From Bacillota bacterium (GTDB lineage: Bacteria > Bacillota > Clostridia > Christensenellales > CAG-138): a stretch of 64,000 nt of DNA. Shown here in pieces: positions 62,028 to 64,000 of this stretch (within the stretch, counting starts at the first letter, position 1; the number at the start of each line of letters is the position of its first letter). Below the pieces are notes generated by a model. It ran no database searches, was not told the origin of the DNA, and saw only the letters and a list, made by a program, of their open reading frames with translations. Location: the NCBI GenBank assembly GCA_023390655.1, contig JAEWCL010000023.1:72752-136751 (forward strand), in the 5' to 3' direction. Both the position numbers and the translations under genes were made by a program.

Positions 62028-62061
62028 GGTTACTTTCATGTACCTGTCATTGGTGCCATGT
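62028..62061. other. attR of the element
   Basis: GGTTACTTTCATGTACC (element side) is followed by the 17-bp core TGTCATTGGTGCCATGT, after which the host codons of yyaL continue. Confidence 0.7.
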
Positions 62062-63931
62062 GATGGAGCGCGAATCCTTTGAGGATAACGCGGTCGCAGC
62101 CCTGCTGAACCGGGATTTTATCTGCATCAAGGTGGACCGCGAGGAGCGCCCGGACATCGACAGCATCTATATGGCGGTCTGCGAGGCGTACACCGGGCAG
62201 GGCGGCTGGCCGTTGACCATATTGATGACGCCGGAAGCCAAACCTTTTTTTGCGGCGACCTACCTGCCGAAAAAGAGCCGGGGCGGGCTTGCGGGCATGA
62301 TGGAACTGCTGCCCGCCATCGCCACGCTGTGGCGGGACGAGCGCAGCCGTGCGGAAGCGCAGGGCGAACAAACCGCGCGCTATCTGAGAAACCAGGCAAA
62401 AAAGACGCTGCCCTCCCGCGCGCCGGAGGAAACGATGCTGCATCAGGCGGCAACGTCCATCGCCCAATCCTACGATGCGCAATACGGCGGTTTTTCCCCT
62501 GCGCCCAAATTCCCGATGCCGCATATCCTGCTGTTTTTGTTCCGCTATGCGCAGCAGGCAGGGGGTACCGCTTCTATGGAGCAGGCCACGGCCACGCTCA
62601 CCCATATGTACCGCGGCGGGCTGTTTGACCACATCGGCGGCGGATTTGCGCGCTACTCCACAGACCGGCGCTGGCTCGTGCCGCATTTTGAAAAGATGCT
62701 CTACGACAACGCGCTACTCAGCCTTGCGTATCTGGAGGGCTTTTATATTACGGCAGCGCCCGTCTTCCGGTACGCTGCGGAAGAAACGCTCCGATATGTG
62801 CTGCGGGAGCTGACCGATGCGGAGGGCGGTTTTTACTGCGGGCAGGATGCGGACAGCGAGGGTGAAGAAGGAAAGTTCTATCTCTTTACACCCAAAGAGG
62901 TGGAGGCAGCACTGGGCGGCGATGCGGAGGCGTTCTGCACCTTCTATGGCATTGCCGAGGGCGGGAACTTTGAGGGCAGCAGTATTCCGAATCTATTACA
63001 TCATAAAGCATCGTCCATCCCGGATGATATCCTGTGCGCGCTCAAAGCACGCGTGTTTTCAATACGCAAAGAGCGCATCCCTCCGGCAACGGACGATAAG
63101 CAGCTCACCGCGTGGAACGCGCTGATGCTGCAGGCGTTTGCGCGCGCTTCTCTGCTATTGGGAGACGATACCTACCTGAACGCCGCACAGCGCGCCCAGC
63201 AAAGTATAGAAAAGCGCCTGACCACCCCCGAGGGGGATTTGTTTGTGCGCTACCGCGACGGGCGGGCGGACCATATGGGGTTGCTTGCGGATTATGCGTT
63301 TTACGGCGTTGCCCTGCTGGAGCTTTACGCGGCGACGCTGGACGCAGCCCTGCTCATACGCGCAGCATTCTTAGCGGAGCGCATGCTCCGTCTCTTTGGC
63401 GATGATGCGCCGGGCTTTTTTGCCTACTCCAAGGACGGGGAGCAATTGTTAAGCCGCCCCAAGGAGGTGTTTGACGGCGCGCTGCCTTCCGGCAATGCCG
63501 CGGCCGGTCTTCTGCTCTCCCGCCTATGGCGGCTGACAGGAGAATTACACTGGCGGGAGGCCGCCGACAGACAGCTTGGCTTCCTTGCCGCACACGCCGT
63601 ACGCGCGCCGATGGCACACGCTTTTGCGCTCCTTGCCATTGCGGAGGCAGTGTATCCCGAGCAAATGCTGCTGTGCGTAAGCCGCACACAAGCAGACTGG
63701 ACAAAAGAAGCACGCCTTGCCGCACGCACCAACACCAATGTCCTGCTGCTTGCAAAAACGCCCGCAAATGCCTCGATTTTGGAAACGGTAGCGCCCTTTA
63801 CGGCGGATTACCCCTATCCGGAGCAGGGAACCGCCTATTACCTGTGCGAAGGTTTCGCCTGCAAGGCGCCTGTGTACGATATGAATGCTTTGGAAACGCT
63901 GCTTGTAAAAAATAGGCCGGATGCGCCATAG
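62060..63931 (+). pseudogene. yyaL-like gene, 3' part: DUF255/glycoside hydrolase-like domains
   Basis: The frame from GTG 62060 encodes the rest of the family: VMERESFEDNAVAALLNRDFICIKVDREERPDIDSIYM completes the thioredoxin-like domain, then a long alpha/alpha-barrel segment with GGFSPAPKFPMPHILLFL, RGGLFDHIGGGFARYSTDRRWLVPHFEKMLYDNALL and the QDADSEGEEGKFY motif. The product is full-length at its 3' end (stop 63929-63931). Without the N-terminal half it should be inactive; with the element 5' part it would be whole but for one TGA. A GGCC-rich hairpin overlaps the stop (63915-63940). The role of the family is unknown. Confidence 0.85.
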
Positions 63932-64000
63932 CATCTGGCCACTGGCCATCGGCAAAGTACTGCGGACTTTTCCGATGGGTGTTCTGTGGGTTTAAATTCC

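Larger units (their letters stand above)
57677..62061 (+). mobile_element. Integrative element in the CHWC codons of yyaL (recombinase lost)
   Basis: The boundaries are the shared 17-bp core TGTCATTRGTGCCATGT at 57677-57693 and 62045-62061 (one mismatch). AAAGTAACC at 57699-57707 and GGTTACTTT at 62028-62036 form inverted arms on either side of the core. Joining the ends gives a pseudo-palindromic attP, as for large serine recombinases. Between them lie a stalk-domain protein, an anti-sigma protein, an ECF sigma factor, a lipoprotein, an HTH regulator and small frames. No recombinase, relaxase or transposase was found. Coding sequence inside is lower in GC than the flanks by eye. Confidence 0.75.

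Noticed and set aside
1..64000. tRNA or rRNA genes
   Set aside because: No cloverleaf with a TTCGA arm and CCA end and no rRNA-like stretch was found by eye; a covariance scan would be needed to exclude degenerate ones.

Overview
The window reads as a piece of chromosome from an endospore-forming member of the Clostridia (Bacillota). It carries spo0A, a SAM-I riboswitch in front of metK, an electron-bifurcating NfnAB-type transhydrogenase pair, an LCP protein, Gram-positive secretion and wall-anchoring signals, and strong GGAGG ribosome sites, often in front of TTG or GTG starts. By eye the coding DNA is GC-rich and the intergenic gaps are short. I cannot name the genus. Most of the window is ordinary core chromosome.

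Layout. 1-9.9 kb: two secreted foldase-like lipoproteins (the first cut by the window edge), a CtpE-like P-type ATPase, pth, mfd and a membrane-tethered alpha/beta hydrolase. 9.9-19.2 kb: a GNAT enzyme, a cysteine-ladder secreted protein, a GGDEF protein, an SH3/CAP secreted protein, a large FN3 surface protein and a HEAT-repeat protein. 19.3-26.3 kb: nfnB-nfnA, a nucleoside kinase, a UPF0316 membrane protein, a PepV-like dipeptidase and a CrtO-like acyltransferase. 26.4-38.7 kb: a decayed histidine phosphatase, two zinc-ribbon membrane proteins, murA, two CorA paralogues, a G5/degenerate-M23 protein, a metal-complex binding lipoprotein, a YhhN protein, glmU, and metK with its riboswitch. 39-47.4 kb: tex, a PlsC-type acyltransferase with a zinc ribbon, an ATPase, an LD-carboxypeptidase, an LCP protein and spo0A. 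47.4-57.3 kb: a Nim-like flavoprotein, an orphan phage terminase pair, a sortase-type surface protein, DUF4003 and DUF815 proteins, a SemiSWEET-like protein, MarR and MerR/TipAS regulators and a YihY protein.

The clearest accessory region is 57.68-62.06 kb. A yyaL-like gene (thioredoxin-fold, DUF255) is split at the codons of its conserved CHWC motif by an element of about 4.4 kb. Both junctions share a 17-bp core with one mismatch, and the element ends carry inverted 9-bp arms, so a pseudo-palindromic attP can be reconstructed as expected for a large serine recombinase. No recombinase gene remains. The cargo is an ECF sigma factor, a coupled anti-sigma protein, a related lipoprotein, a stalk-domain secreted protein and an HTH regulator. 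The right end also brings a diverged replacement for the yyaL 5' end, in frame with the host 3' part except for one TGA.

Other unusual items are the CX4 cysteine ladder protein at 10.5-11.5 kb, a promoter and leader peptide shared by two unrelated secreted proteins, three GGTACC palindromes around a MarR gene promoter, and a small family of intergenic repeats. All functional calls are by reading motifs; no database search was run.
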